A DNA stretch of 64,000 bases from NCBI GenBank assembly GCA_033439255.1, contig CM065884.1, forward strand, positions 2,728,001-2,792,000, read 5' to 3'. Origin of the DNA: Hericium rajendrae (lineage: Eukaryota; Basidiomycota; Agaricomycetes; Russulales; Hericiaceae). Of this stretch, positions 33,301 to 45,149 are shown piece after piece. How positions within the stretch are numbered: the first letter of the stretch is position 1; the number at the start of each line of letters is the position of its first letter. Both the position numbers and the translations under genes were made by a program. Under the pieces are notes generated by a model. It searched no databases. It was given only the letters and a program-made list of their open reading frames with translations, and was not told where the DNA came from.

Positions 33301-34427
33301 ATGGCACAGTCGACATCCTTTTTGACAGGATTTATCGAAACTATGGCCTCTGGAAACGCCTCATCTCTGACCGCGGCCCACAGTATGCAGGCAAAGTCAT
33401 GCGTGGCGTCTTTGACAAACTTGGCATCAAGTCTTCCCTCAGCACTGCCTATCATCCACAGACCGACGGCGAGTCAGAATGCATCAATCAAGAACTTGAG
33501 CAGTTCCTTTGCACCTTCTGCAACTACCGTCAGAATGATTGGGTCCAATGGCTCCCTTACGCTGAGTTCTCGCACAACCACTGTATCCACAGTGCCACTA
33601 ACCGAGCTCCATTTGAAATGCTCCTCGGCTTTATTCCCACTGCCATCCCCACTGTCAACCCCACATCGTCTACACCCACCATCGAGGATCGTTTCCATCA
33701 TCTCGAACAACTTCGCACTGAGGTCCAGGCCAGCCTTCAAATAGCTGCTGATCTCATGAAGCACAACAATCAGGACCATATGCATGACACCATCCACTTC
33801 CAGGTTGGTGACAAGGTCTGGCTCGATGGCAAGAACATCAAAACCACATGACCCAAAGCTAAGCTTGCTAATCGACACCTGGGACCTTTCGAAATCACTG
33901 ACGTCCTGGGCCCAGTCTCTTATCGACTGAAGCTACCACCCACCTGGCATATCCACCTGGTGTTCCACACATCCCTGTCGTCCCCTTACAAGGAAACTGA
34001 TGCTCATGGTCCCAACTTCCCTGCACCATCACCTGACCTTGTGGAGGGCGAGGAAGAATATGAAGTTGAGTCTGTCCTCAATGCTCGTCTCACCCGGAAC
34101 AAACATGGCATTGAATATCTCATCAAATGGGCAGGCTACCCTGATTCAGAAAATCAGTGGCTTTCATTTACCTCCCTTTCCAATGCCCATGGTGCAATCA
34201 CCGACTTCTACATCTGCCACCCGCATGCACTCAAGGCTCCCAATCTTCGTGGACTCATCTACCTCGACCCCGTCCATGCTCATCATGCACTCCAGGCAAA
34301 AGTGCATCTTAGAGAGGGGGTGATGTCACGGATCACTCCACTTGGGGGAAGAGGGCCGATGCTCTACACGACAATACGATTCCTTTTGAATTGTTTTAAC
34401 TTTGTAGTGTTATTCTCACAGAATTAA
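30321..34427 (+). pseudogene. Ty3/gypsy chromovirus Pol (protease, RT, RNase H, integrase, chromodomain)
   Basis: Protease: ALLDSDAEGII, where the active-site DSG is DSD (about 30512-30520), and ILGTDWL. Reverse transcriptase: LNKGTIKNEYPLPLI, FSKMDVRWGYNNVRI and YMDD (31866-31877). RNase H: VEVDASDYA and WTDHKNLEYF. Integrase: the zinc finger with CATCQ, SDFIIKLP (first Asp), SDRGPQY (second Asp), AYHPQTDGESE (Glu). A chromodomain (about 34062-34200; YEVESVLNARL, YLIKWAGYP) marks a chromovirus. TGA codons at 32889 and 33849 interrupt it where the family has Trp and Arg. Long conserved stretches suggest fairly recent decay. The last codons overlap the purine tract and LTR start. Confidence 0.92.
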
Positions 34428-34562
34428 TAAGATAACAGAGAATTGAATATACTAGTATTGTAATGCTGCAAAGATCTCCATCTTCAAAGTATATTGTTTT
34501 ACACTTATCTCTTATTTTTAAACTTTGTTATCAGCAAGAGTTGAACCAATAACAAAATAATG

Positions 34563-34608
34563 GTCACATGCAACAGCGAGCCCAGTCAGGCTCGCTGTTG
34601 CATGTGAC
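34563..34608. repeat. Perfect 20-bp-stem hairpin
   Basis: The arm GTCACATGCAACAGCGAGCC (34563-34582) and its exact complement (34589-34608) are separated by 6 nt. It is GC-rich against AT-rich surroundings. Confidence 0.95.
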
Positions 34609-34925
34609 TTCTCAAAAATTGTGTTTACATTTATGAAGTACATAAGTGTGGTCTTCGAAAGTCTGTCAATTGTTGTATGTTGCCTAGATTGATTTTATTT
34701 TTGCCTTCTAGGGGTCTGAATTAGTAATTTGGCTATATCTCTGTCAATTCTGTAGCTATAAACATAAACTCAAATGTTTCTGAATAGTACTATCAATGGC
34801 CATATAAACATGATTTTCACTGATTTTTTATGCTACTCAGTATGTGCCTATTCTCAGATGATTTGATGATTTGCCCCTAGACTTGAATGATTTTTTCGAT
34901 TTTTTCCTGCTTATAAATTGCTTAT

Positions 34926-35019
34926 GTAATCCACAGCATGGGCAAAATGACGTACTCCCGTCCCCCTCATGATGTCATGGGATGGGAGTATGTCATTTTG
35001 CCCGTGCTGTGGATTATGT
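34926..35019. repeat. Long imperfect hairpin (about 38-bp arms)
   Basis: The arm 34926-34963 (starting GTAATCCACAGCATGGGC) pairs with 34980-35019 with about four mismatches. Most mismatches are C/T or G/A at CpG positions. The loop is about 16 nt. Confidence 0.9.
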
Positions 35020-36239
35020 AAAATCTTAAAAATAGTCAAATAGGAGGTTTTGTGATAATTCGAGTGTACCTCCTTAAGTACTGGAGATATCATCGGTCCC
35101 TTGATTGCGTCAGAAAGCTCTTTATTATACCTTTCCAACGATGCTAGGTACATTACAATTGAATGAGTCGATAAGAAGACATGGCCTCAACAACTTTGCC
35201 TCTACCTCTAACACCAACCCTTCAGTAATTGCCACCGTGTTTTCTCAATACATATCCGATCGTCTTGTGAAATATACCATTGGAAAGGTATGAATCATAT
35301 CTTTCCAATGGTATCTTTATCGTGTAAACAGCACCACTCGTTGCGCCACTATGATGCAATCACTATGATCTTCTCCTCAAAGGTATCTTTTGAAGTGATT
35401 TGCTCATATCTCAGTCATTTCTGAACCTATTCTCATGGAAAAAAATGTTCTGAGGAGGTAGAATTTGCCTTTATCATGTTATCATACATCCCACTCACTT
35501 ACATCAATAACAAGGTGCAGAATACCCTATTAAATATGCTTATCTGTTATCTCAACAAGTTTGCACTTTCTTATACTAAAACCTTTCAGTTTCAATAAGA
35601 CTAGCATTAATTTACATATGCATATAGTTTAACACTAATTGAATTTGATTTAGTAGACTGATATCTCTAAGAAACATTTAAAATCACAAGAATGACAATT
35701 GTCAGAATCGAACCTACAACCTTACTTTAAGATGTGAGAAATCATTACTATAAAAGGCATTACATTGGCTGGGTGTCATCTTTTTTGAGTTGAAAAGCAG
35801 GTTAGAGTAAACGATTCTAAGGAATCATAATTTCTCTCTGCCTTCTTCTCTGCCATCAAGACATCGCATCAGTCATGTGCTCCAGCAGCCCCATCATATG
35901 TTCACTTCCTCACATGACCTGGGGCTATCCTTCACCCATGCCCTTGTTCCCCTTTGGGACATCCTATTGTTCTTCCTCTTATTGTTCTCCTTTTGGCCAC
36001 CATTGTTCTCACTCTATTGTTCGACCTGTTATGGTGTCCATTGTTCTTTTTCCATTATCGTCCCAGTACTTATAGGCTTCCTGTCGCTCGCCTATTTCCC
36101 TAGATTGTCCATTTCGTCTGTACCATACTGTACCTCCAATACAGGTCACTGTGCTGCTAGTCGCTCTCTGCTCTCTCGCTCTCATCATTGCTGGTGATTT
36201 GGGTGGTTCTCTGCTCTCTACAACCGAGTCTTGACACCT

Positions 36240-36367
36240 AGGTTACATAGCACTATATAGCATCTCACTGTAGCTATGTAGGACTGATAGAAATAGACAT
36301 TGCTATGGGCCTAAAAAATCTATGTAGGACTTATAGAGCTATATAATACCTGTACATTTATCAGATG
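36240..36367 (+). mobile_element. Relic of a CATCTG-family right terminus
   Basis: CATAGC-rich sequence ending in TTTATCAGATG resembles the right ends of E3-E5. The left part is missing. Confidence 0.5.
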
Positions 36368-36439
36368 TATATCTAACAATAGGTATTAACTTTCAAATAT
36401 ATAAGCTTAATCAGATATAATCATTTAAAAAGTGGCTTC

Positions 36440-36522
36440 AGATAGATCAGACTCTGCAGTAGCTGCAAATAGAGTTAAAAACTGTCAGACTCATCAGAAA
36501 ATTGTTAAAGTTTCTGATATGT
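36440..36522. mobile_element. Relic of a CATCAGG-type element
   Basis: A degraded end with CATCAGAAAATTGTTAAAGT and TTTCTGATAT resembles the terminal arm of the short TIR family. It is incomplete. Confidence 0.35.
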
Positions 36523-37519
36523 GATCATGCAATGTCCTTATGATAAAAATTAACAATATGACAAAGTGTGATTGATACATACTTGGTTATGATACTAGAG
36601 TATATGTAAGAAGATAGAAAATTGACTTGTGGACTATGAAAGATGTGGTTCAAGTGAAAAATTGTTGCTTGACAGCTGAATGTGAGATGTGTCAAATACA
36701 TCAATCATATGATTGTGTCCATTATCTCATTATCAGACACCACTCCTCTAGATTTTATAGTATATCTGTTTTTTTTTTAATTCTGTATGTACAAGTCATA
36801 TCTACCACTATTATATATAAGATCTCATCCAAATAAAAAAACTTCAAGCACCACGCAGGATCTATGAAATCCTACAATATTTTTGCATGCTACTGTAACA
36901 ATCATAGCTATTTATCAAGACTACATACTGCTATATACCTTGTATCTACTACTATAAAAACTATGACAGCTATCATAGCTCTATATAGATAAGGAGAGAA
37001 CTATATAGACCACATAGCATTGTAATAGATCATATAATATAATACTAAGCTATGTAGATTTTACATTTTTCTGATGTATCAAAATTTTGAGTTCCAGTGC
37101 TATTTGAAAGATACATGTAAAAAGTCAAACAAAGTCTGTGTTTTCAGTATCCAGCCAATGTTCATCAAATCCCACAACATATCCTTTATAAATATACCTC
37201 AAAAGTCACCTGCATAGAGTAGCAGAGTATAAGAAAAGATGACAGAAATTTTGAAAGAGTTTTGTTTTGTGGCACTCAAGTTATTCACATTTTACCAAAG
37301 GACAGATCTCGGCCAAAAGACATCTAAGATTGTATGCTGAGATATTCTGCACTACAAAGACAACAACAGTACAAAGTAAATGTGACAAGCCCAAAGGATG
37401 TTTTTTATGAGCCTTCAATCAAAACACAAACAAACATCCGTGCAAGAAGTATTACAATATTTCTAACATGGTATGCAGTGCTCCCGACCTACGGCTGAGA
37501 GAGAAGATAACAGATTGAT
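36523..37519. other. AT-rich intergenic region with a second CATCTG-family end
   Basis: 37010-37076 (CATAGC motifs ending TTTTTCTGATG) looks like another solo terminus. The rest, up to the EDC4 stop codon, shows no gene. Confidence 0.45.
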
Positions 37520-40500
37520 TTATGTGGGTTTGTGGCTCAAAATGTCTTGAATATCTGCTATTGACCTTGCAGTCTCCATAGCTTGAGGTGCACCAGGAGG
37601 TAGAATAGCAATGCGTTGTTTGGTAGTATTCAACATGGCTTGCACATTGGGCAAGACACGGGCGATATATGGAGCAATAAGGGGGTCCTTATGAACCAAT
37701 GTCAAAAATGTGATCGATGAAAGCAGCAACATAAACGGACATTGGTATTCAGCACTGCAGATGCGCGCTGGAGCCACCATAAAGAGGACTTGAAGGATTC
37801 ATCAACAGGAGCGCTCTCACCGATCGCCGCTGCCAGCTGTGAGTGATCATTGTCAACGACAACTATGTAACTGGAGATAAATCGATTACCCTATGAACAA
37901 GAGTCAGAATGACAGCTTGCGACAATGGACTTGATCCAGTCAACGGCATCACAACTTCTGGGTTTGATCTTGCCAATAGCTCACGGAGCTGACGTGGGTC
38001 TTGTGTGCCCAAGACGGCGAGATAGGTATCATCCCAAGGCTCCTCAGACTGCATGGGGGATGACTGATGAATAGGGGCTGGTGGTGGAAGGACAGGATGA
38101 GAGGCCTGTGGTGCAGGCATGCTCGATGGAAACCAAGCACCATGTGTCCCCGACTGTGAAGGAGGCACATGTTGGACGTGCTGGGACAAGAACGAGCCAT
38201 ACGTATTGGAGGGTAGTAAGCCCGGGACCATATTTCCTTGGCGTAGATGTTGCTGTGGATCAAACGGTACCATGGGTACTGATCCGCCTGAAGATGGCAC
38301 AGGGGAACGGCGAGGACCTGGGGGATTTGCGGAATTGACATTCATATATTTGACCTGGTCCGAAAGTGACCGAATAGACTGTTCAAGATCCCGAATGAGA
38401 TCCTAAAGAACAGAAATAGGTCAGACCATTTGCCTAGCGAAGACTGTCTGACACACCTCCTGTCCACGCAAGGCCTCACTTTGCCAAGCGATCACCTCCT
38501 TCTTAATGTTCAACATCTCGGCATGCATCTCGTGGCACAAATCCTGATACATTGCGGACGACTGCTGTGAATACGCGGGAATCAGGGTGTTCGTTATCGC
38601 ATCCTTGACATGACGCTCGATAATCGGAGTAATCGCAGACGAGAAGGTTCTGGCAATGTGGTTGGACACATCCGGACGGATGAGCAGTCGTTCAATCTCG
38701 CTGGGAAGGGCCTGTGATGACAGTCAGATGAAGGCGCAGTGAGATAATGCTCAAATAGCTACACACTTTGTTCATTGTATCCCCGAGACCTTTCGCGATC
38801 TGTCCGCTCAGTGCTGCCTTGACTTCATTCTTTGTAATGTTCTCTAGTGCTGGCAGAACAGAGGTCTGGACTTCGGTTTTCACGGCCATCTCTACGACTC
38901 GTGTGGTGTTTTTAGTCAACTCGTTGGAAATGAGTTTCAAAATTTTTTCCTGCCGAGCGAAGTCGGCCGCTTGCTCACTGGCGCGAACCTCTTCCAACCG
39001 TTGATCTATGAGGCGGGCGTCAGCCGCCGTCGTCCGCGTTATGAAGGTTACTCACGTTGTTTATCTAATTCTTTCCCTACCAACCGTCCAATACGGCTAT
39101 ATAAATTCTCCTCCATCTTTTTGATTTCCTTCGTCATGGCAGTTCCCAACGGTGATTCACTACTGCCTGAATCTGTGCCTTTACCAAGTTTTTCTTTCTC
39201 TCTGCCGCCGTTCTCGTCCTTGTCTTTCCAGCCGACGTTCTTGCCTTTTCCTCGGCTTCTTGTATCCGCAGAACGTCCTTCTTCGCGGGTAAGATCGGCT
39301 TCGGCCTCTTCGGAGGGTGGGGTGCGAAGTCTGCTGGACACAGGAGCTGTGACAGGATGCAGTGTTTTGTGTGATGGGGAGGACTGAGTCACTTGACGTT
39401 GGATCTTGAGTTCCAGAGCCACAGATTGAAGGGCGGGTGGTAAAGCAGGTGGGAATTTAGCTCCAGTACTAATCAGAGCGCCGTCGAACCATTCTTTCCG
39501 GATAAGAACCTGGTCGACGCCTGTGGAGTGAACTGAGAAGGCTACAAGAGCAAGATCGCCAATTGGAACCTTTGCGGCCACACAAGCTGCGTGGGCCTCT
39601 TCTCCTGTTGGATCCGCATCTGCTGTCAGGATGACGAAGTGAATGGTAGGTTTCGGTCCCACAAATTCCACTACTTGTTCGAAGTAGGGGCGAACTTCTT
39701 CCGTGCCCGATGGATTAAGCACTGTTTCGAAGCCAAGCTTAAAAGCAATCATGCTATCGCGGCGATTGTTGGCCACCCATAACGTTTGAATTCGAGAATC
39801 GTAGTTTGCATGACCAAACATCTCCGGGTCGTCTGCATCTTCATTGACGAACTTGATGACCGCGAGGACATTCTTGCTCATGGACTGCAGAAGTTGAAAT
39901 TCAGTGCCATTCTTGCGCCCAAGAACTAATCCCCCTTCCACGAAAGTGATGGAAGAAGGTGTGTCGTCGCCTCGAATTTTTTGCGTCCAAAAGGCATGCT
40001 TGTCGCGAATGTTCCAAAAGGTAAGTGTGGAGTCTTCACTCATAGTGGCGATCGCAGTGTGAGCGACGTCAAACTCAAAAGCAACAAGTGGCTGAAAACA
40101 CTGCGTTAAGTCACCCACCCGTTTGAAGAACACAAAGTCTCCCTACCGATGATATGGAAAATGGTTGACAAATTCGACGCAAGTCAGATTGTTCGATAGG
40201 ATCGCCACCAAAGATGCGGGCCGCATCGGCGATGTGAATTGTGTAGATGTTACTCTGCGACGCGACAGCCATGGTGTCTTCCTGTTGAGGATGCCATTTG
40301 ACCGAATGTAAAGCATCAGGACCAGATGCCGGAAGGACGCATAGCGACACTTTACCGCTTATGAAAGAAAGGAAAACGGAAAGACATGAGGTAAGAAATA
40401 ATGAAATGACTCAAGAACCTACGGGACATCATCCGTTATAATTTCTGGTAATTCCCAAACAACAAAGCCACCGTCCGAGGTAATACCAGCCAACCTATTA

Positions 40501-42291
40501 CCAAAGACTGCCATGTCTGTCACTGCTGTCGTTGCTGAAAAAACTTGGGGCAACTGCAACAATGTGCGGTCACCGCTCGACCGAGAGATGACACGGACAC
40601 GTCCTGAAACGATGAGGTCAGTTGATGAAGGGTCTCAAGATCGACAGCAATGATACCTTTGGTCATTGCATATGCTACCCAATGAGTTGCACCTATAGTT
40701 GTACCGGGCAGGAATGTCGAGTCGACCCTGACGAGGGCAATTGCGGTTGATTTCACAGCATCTCGAGGGGCTTGAATGTCATCAAGAGGTTGTGAAACGT
40801 CGAAAACAATGAGTTGAGGTTGAGAACTAGCAAAAGACGTAAGAACAACTCTCGACGATTGCTAGAGTGGAACATACTTGGAACTCGATTGTGACTTTGC
40901 CTTGTTACTAGGACCACGACCCCGATTCTCTTGGCCCTTCCAGCTCCCACGTGGACTGGGAGAGCTTTCCTTTGCTCTCGACGAAACTGGAGGCGAGGCG
41001 TGTAACATCGCTGATCCAGAAACTGGACCCATAGGAGAGCCGGACAGACGAGTTTCCCTGCGTTGTTGAATGAGCAATGTTGGAGGAGAACCGCTGGGTG
41101 ACGTCGCCTGTGTTGGCTTCGGAGGTAGAGGTCGGGGTACTACGCGAGCCTGAAGAATTTCGGAAAGAGTGTCCTCACTCGTCGTCGGCTCGTCGTATGG
41201 AACAGCAGTTGTCGAAAGGGTCTGAGGTTGGGCTCTAGTCAGTTGCTCGATGAGATTATCCACGGATTTGCGTTTCGGATCAGCCGACGCTAAACTGTCC
41301 CAAGATGCATCATTGCCAGCGGATGATGCAGACAATTGTGAAATTGGAGGTACAGGCTTCCTAGATGAACTGGATATGCCCGAAGCCAACGCGTCGAAAG
41401 GTGAGATGAAGTCGAACATAGACTTCTGCGGAAGCGCCTGGGATACTGAGGAAGGACTCTGCACCATGTCTGAATTTACTTCCTGTGATTGAATTGATTC
41501 AGGCTCGTAATAAGAACTAGTTTCAAGGCGCGACTGGGGCTCGCTGGGTGGGTAAGGAGGAGATGGCCCAGAGAGAGGTAAATGTGATGGTAAAGGGTTT
41601 AGGTGATTTGTCTGACCGGATCTATGTAAAGAAAAGGAGGCAATAATCAGCGATTGAAAGCCAAATGACGTAGAACATGGTGAGTTCACGAAAAAGAGCA
41701 TTTCACAATGTGAGTGCATCCTTATTTCTGAATCGCAAGATCTGCGCATAAAATAAGTCGAAATCAAAATACTCACCCGGACATAAGTTGCTCGAGTAAT
41801 AGTCTACCTTGGGATTCGTTCATACTGGAAACCATTGATCGTTGAGGTGAAGAACCGGGGGGTGTCGGGACTTGTTGCGGTGCGGGCAGCATAGTGGAAG
41901 AAACAGAGACAGTAGACCCTAGAATTGATAACAGCGCACTCTGCCGGCTTTCTGGAATAGCGTTTTTGGAAGCAGTAGATGACGCTGACTGAGCAGTGAC
42001 AGAGGACACAGGTGTTGTGGTTGTTGAACTTTTCTGTTGTGATGGCCCAGCAAAGGTGCTCGCACCTCCACTATCGTTTCCTTCTGTTATCGAAGTAGAT
42101 AGGTCACTAAGAAGAGGGTCCACTTGTCCAGGAGATGAGAATTGTGCGGGCTCTCTGCCTAATTGAGATGGAGAAACGTGTTGATACTGCGTTGATTGTT
42201 GAGGTTGAACGGCCTGATCAAAGTAGGGCGGTTGGGGACCAGGACTCGAACCTCGGGAAAAGAGGTTGTGTATATGTCCTGAGCGGTCCAT
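37520..42291 (-). CDS. EDC4: Enhancer of mRNA decapping 4 (EDC4/Ge-1), WD40 scaffold, multi-exon
   Basis: EDC4/Ge-1 is the P-body scaffold that stimulates Dcp2-dependent mRNA decapping. The ATG at 42289-42291 opens MDRSGHIHNLFSRGS. A long Ser/Pro-rich disordered N-terminus follows (exons 42291-41777 and 41621 to about 40880). A WD40-type region (about 40860-39400) carries LIVFDVSQPLDD, RVRVISRSSGDRTLLQLP, LHSVKWHPQQ and STLTFWNIRDKHAFW. After a charged linker, an Ala/Glu-rich coiled coil (about 39100-38690) leads to a helical C-terminus with WWLQRASAVLNTN, IARVLPNVQAMLNTT and IADIQDILSHKPT, the typical Ge-1 end. Around ten introns of 50-60 nt have GT-AG ends (for example 41776-41622). There are no internal defects, so this is a functional host gene. 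The C-terminal signature makes the call strong. Confidence 0.9.
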
Positions 42292-43439
42292 GGAATGAAG
42301 TCTTGCCGGCGAGCAGTTATACAGTAGAAATGAGGAAGTGACAACGAAGGTTGGAAGGTGCGTGGAAGATATGGGCGTGCCCTTGAAGTCGTCCAGTCAT
42401 GCCTCATTCCATACACGAGGCCGGATGAAGCCTTAGTCATGGGACCCAAACCCGGCCAGATCACGTGACATGATTTGGCGGAAAGCGAGCAGAGCAGAGC
42501 AGCTGAGCTGAAGACTGAAATGGCTCTTCAATTTTTTTTATATTGGTGACTTCCTCGGAAGGTCTGTAGTAGAGCAAAAAGATTGTCTGGCCTTTGGAGC
42601 CAATCTCATGATCCTCCTATAGAATCCTTGGACATCTGTGATGTTGTGCCTTTCAATTAGCTGCATATTGCTCCTCATCATGCAGTTACCAGTACACTGC
42701 CATTCTGTTCACACATCATGCATTAACCTGTGGCGAAGAGGCTGATGTGCATCTTAAATAACCTAGAAATGCATCAATTGAGTGTGATTTTGCTGTACCC
42801 AAAAGTCGGACGAAATATGCTAATCCAGTTGCATATTGCAGCAGCTCAAATTACACCATAATGTGAACATTCTGTCGTGCTGAAACGGAACACAAACCTG
42901 GCTGAAATACAAAATTCTGAAGTGATTTGAGGCGGTCCGAAACAAGTCCCATTTTACATATTTCACTAACACATGTTGAGCTGCGAAACTATACGGATAT
43001 TTATATATGCCCTCGAAATCAGATCACCTGAAACAATGCAGAAACAAAGGATTTCTATGTCATATTGCCACGAAGGAATTGTGACCGAAATAAATCACTT
43101 TATAAGTATTGTGGGCACCCGGATATGCAGACGAAATGACGAAATTCGATTGTAAGTCAGCGCCACTGTTATGGGTAGGAAGTTTTACATTTCGGCCAAG
43201 TTTCTTCTGCACCGATGTGTGTACAAAGGTCTTTAATTCAATGACCTTTCAAGTGAAAGGAAGTTGTTTGGAAAGTTGACAATTCGAAAGAGTCTTGAGC
43301 AGCAACAAACAGCGTTGATACTAAGATAATCAACACAGGACAAAAGAGCCTGAAATGCTTTGTTTCAGCTGCCTTTCACACCATTCGAAATGCGGCTGAA
43401 ATTTAAAAATCATATCTCATTTCTATTGCATTTTGGCCT
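42292..43439. other. Intergenic region upstream of EDC4
   Basis: It should hold the EDC4 promoter (minus strand) within the first few hundred bases. I see no other gene; small frames such as 42973-43155 and 43360-43632 are not convincing. Confidence 0.5.
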
Positions 43440-43620
43440 TAAAGAAATTTCAGCACCAGCTCAGTACAAGCTCAGCACCAGCTCAGGATCAGCTTGGCAT
43501 CAGCTCAGCACCAGCTCGGCACAGCTCAATACCAGCGGGGCACCAGCTCGGCACCAGCTCAATACTAGTGGGGCACCAGATCGGCACCAGCTCATCAGCA
43601 GCTCAATGCTAACACAAGCT
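43440..43620. repeat. CAGCACCAGCTC minisatellite
   Basis: Degenerate tandem units of 12-15 bp (CAGCTCAGCACCAGCTC and variants, some with AATACTAGTGGGG inserted). The Ser/Thr-rich frame across it is a by-product. Confidence 0.85.
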
Positions 43621-43773
43621 CCAGTGAAGTAGCCACTCCAGCGTCAAGCACCAGCTCAGCCCAAGCTTCACATCAGTGTGCTACTAGCATGAGCCATACG
43701 TTACCATGAACCGGCGTCTGCACGTTCTTGAACACATGCTGTCACGGCGTGGTGGACGCCATCGTGCGCGTGC

Positions 43774-44382
43774 ATGGGGATGCTGATGCTGTCGACGGTG
43801 AGGAGAGACCATGTAGAGCTGGACGGAAAGCCTGCATTGTCGACAGCATGGGGTCTATGGCCATTTGCAGTGGGGTTGATACAGAGAAAGGGGCCTAACA
43901 AAAAAGCAGGATCACCCGTTATACGATATAACGAGCGACACTTTCATAAAACATCAGGTGCAGACTCATCGTATGTGATTTGCGAGCCCCGTCAAGATCC
44001 TGGCCGCCGCTCTAGCTATCAAACTCCTCCACCTCTGGGATCATGTCCAGACCTCAGGGCATCATGGACGTCGGCGCCACTGGATTCAACAGGTGTGTCA
44101 GCTCCAAGTCGACCAAGTGTTCACAATATACATACAATATACCCCAACTCTCATCGTCTTGTTCTCATCGTCTGGTTCCCATTCTTGGTCTCTCGTCTGC
44201 TTTCATCCTTGCTTTCTCGTCCTCACTTTCATCCCTGCTGTCTCGTCCTTGTCTTCTCATCCTTGCATTTTTGTCCTTGCATTCTCATCTTTTTGTCAAT
44301 GGTCTTAGTCAAGTATTTCCACAAGTCAATTGTTCCAGTCTTCATAAAAGCAAGTATTTCCTATATGTACATGAGTCTCTAG
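43774..44382 (+). other. Unassigned open frame and CT-rich tract
   Basis: A 202-aa frame has a plausible coding-like first half (to about 44100). It then runs through a CT-rich low-complexity tract (about 44150-44300, TCTCGTCCTTG units) that gives a fake hydrophobic tail. It may hold an upstream exon of the next gene. No family is recognised. Confidence 0.25.
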
Positions 44383-44820
44383 ACATGGCGGCTTCAGGAC
44401 CGTGCTTACCAGAAAATCCTTCGATCTCTGAGCGACGCATCCCCCGGATCGTGGGCATGGCCAGGCAGGCATCGCAATGAAGCCGTCAGTGCGCGTTTGG
44501 ATTGGGGTGAGAAGTCTTTGAGGCCAGACGGGTGCACTGTGCATACGCTGGTGATGCAGGCAAATAAAGGCACTGCCCACGAAGAGTTGAGGAGGATGGC
44601 CGGGAGAAACAGCCATCGGAAGCTTCTAACGCTCGAGATTGACGTCGACACGCCACCTGACAAAGAGCGGTTTATCAGTGACTGGTCGAAGAAGATGGCC
44701 GACTTACCAGATGGGAAAAACGAGCCCGAGAAGGGCGACGAGCAGAAAGGTGAAGGGAAAGCTGATGGCAAGAAAGGCTCGAAGAAGGAAAGCAGTAACA
44801 CGGGAAAAAGGCGAAAGTGA
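44383..44820 (+). CDS. Hypothetical protein exon with Lys/Glu-rich C-terminus (partial model)
   Basis: The frame from 44383, directly after an acceptor-like CTCTAG, reads WRLQDRAYQKILRSLSDASP and continues through RPDGCTVHTLVMQANKGTA and LLTLEIDVDTPPDKERF. It ends in a basic and acidic low-complexity tail (EPEKGDEQKGEGKADGKK...GKRRK) and stops at 44818-44820. About 145 residues are visible. The tail resembles a nuclear-localisation or disordered region. The first exon was not identified. The codon pattern looks real, but I recognise no family. Confidence 0.4.
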   Translation, partial: TWRLQDRAYQKILRSLSDASPGSWAWPGRHRNEAVSARLDWGEKSLRPDGCTVHTLVMQANKGTAHEELRRMAGRNSHRKLLTLEIDVDTPPDKERFISDWSKKMADLPDGKNEPEKGDEQKGEGKADGKKGSKKESSNTGKRRK

Positions 44821-45149
44821 AAAACTGGGATACCTCAGAGTAACGCGAAGTTTCGCGATGTATTAGGGAACTTTTTTGCTGTTCGCTGTCTTATGCATAG
44901 GTTGTGATTGTGGGCAAATTCTTCTTTGATTTACCCCTAAACTAATGGCCTACATAACTTGATATAATGACTCAACTAAAGAACAGATACATCAGACGTT
45001 AATGTCTTCAATAATTTGGGGCTTACATACTTCCCACTACTTCAAAAGTCGCCGCAGAGGGTGCCGACATACGGCTTGCGGCTCCGCGTGAATGCATAAA
45101 TCCGAGCGATGCTTAAGGGACATAGAGCCACCGTCCTAAGCCAAATGTG

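Larger units (their letters stand above)
34375..35825. mobile_element. AT-rich insertion with hairpins inside the gypsy 3' LTR (unclassified)
   Basis: About 1.45 kb of AT-rich, non-coding sequence lies between CGATTCCTT (about 34368) and AAGGAATC (about 35819), a possible 8-bp inverted pair at the boundaries. It contains two strong hairpins and no ORF above about 80 aa. I cannot assign it to a family. Confidence 0.35.
34320..36230 (+). repeat. Gypsy 3' LTR, apparently interrupted
   Basis: A polypurine tract AGAGAGGGGG ends at 34319 and is followed by TGATGTCACGGATCACTCC, a normal LTR start for this family. LTR-like CT-rich sequence with a TACTTATAGG box reappears at about 35830-36230 and ends near TCTCTACAACCGAG. 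The AT-rich block between (about 34375-35825) reads as a separate insertion. No 5' LTR copy is seen upstream, so both the end and the interruption are inferred. Confidence 0.5.

Noticed and set aside
35690-35765. tRNA-like sequence on the minus strand (GGTTCGATTC B-box)
   Set aside because: The T-arm looks right but I could not fold a proper anticodon arm or acceptor stem. At most a SINE-like or tRNA-derived fragment.
34320-36230. A matched pair of gypsy LTRs
   Set aside because: I searched by eye upstream of 28855 for TGATGTCACGGATC and found none; only the 3' side is supported.
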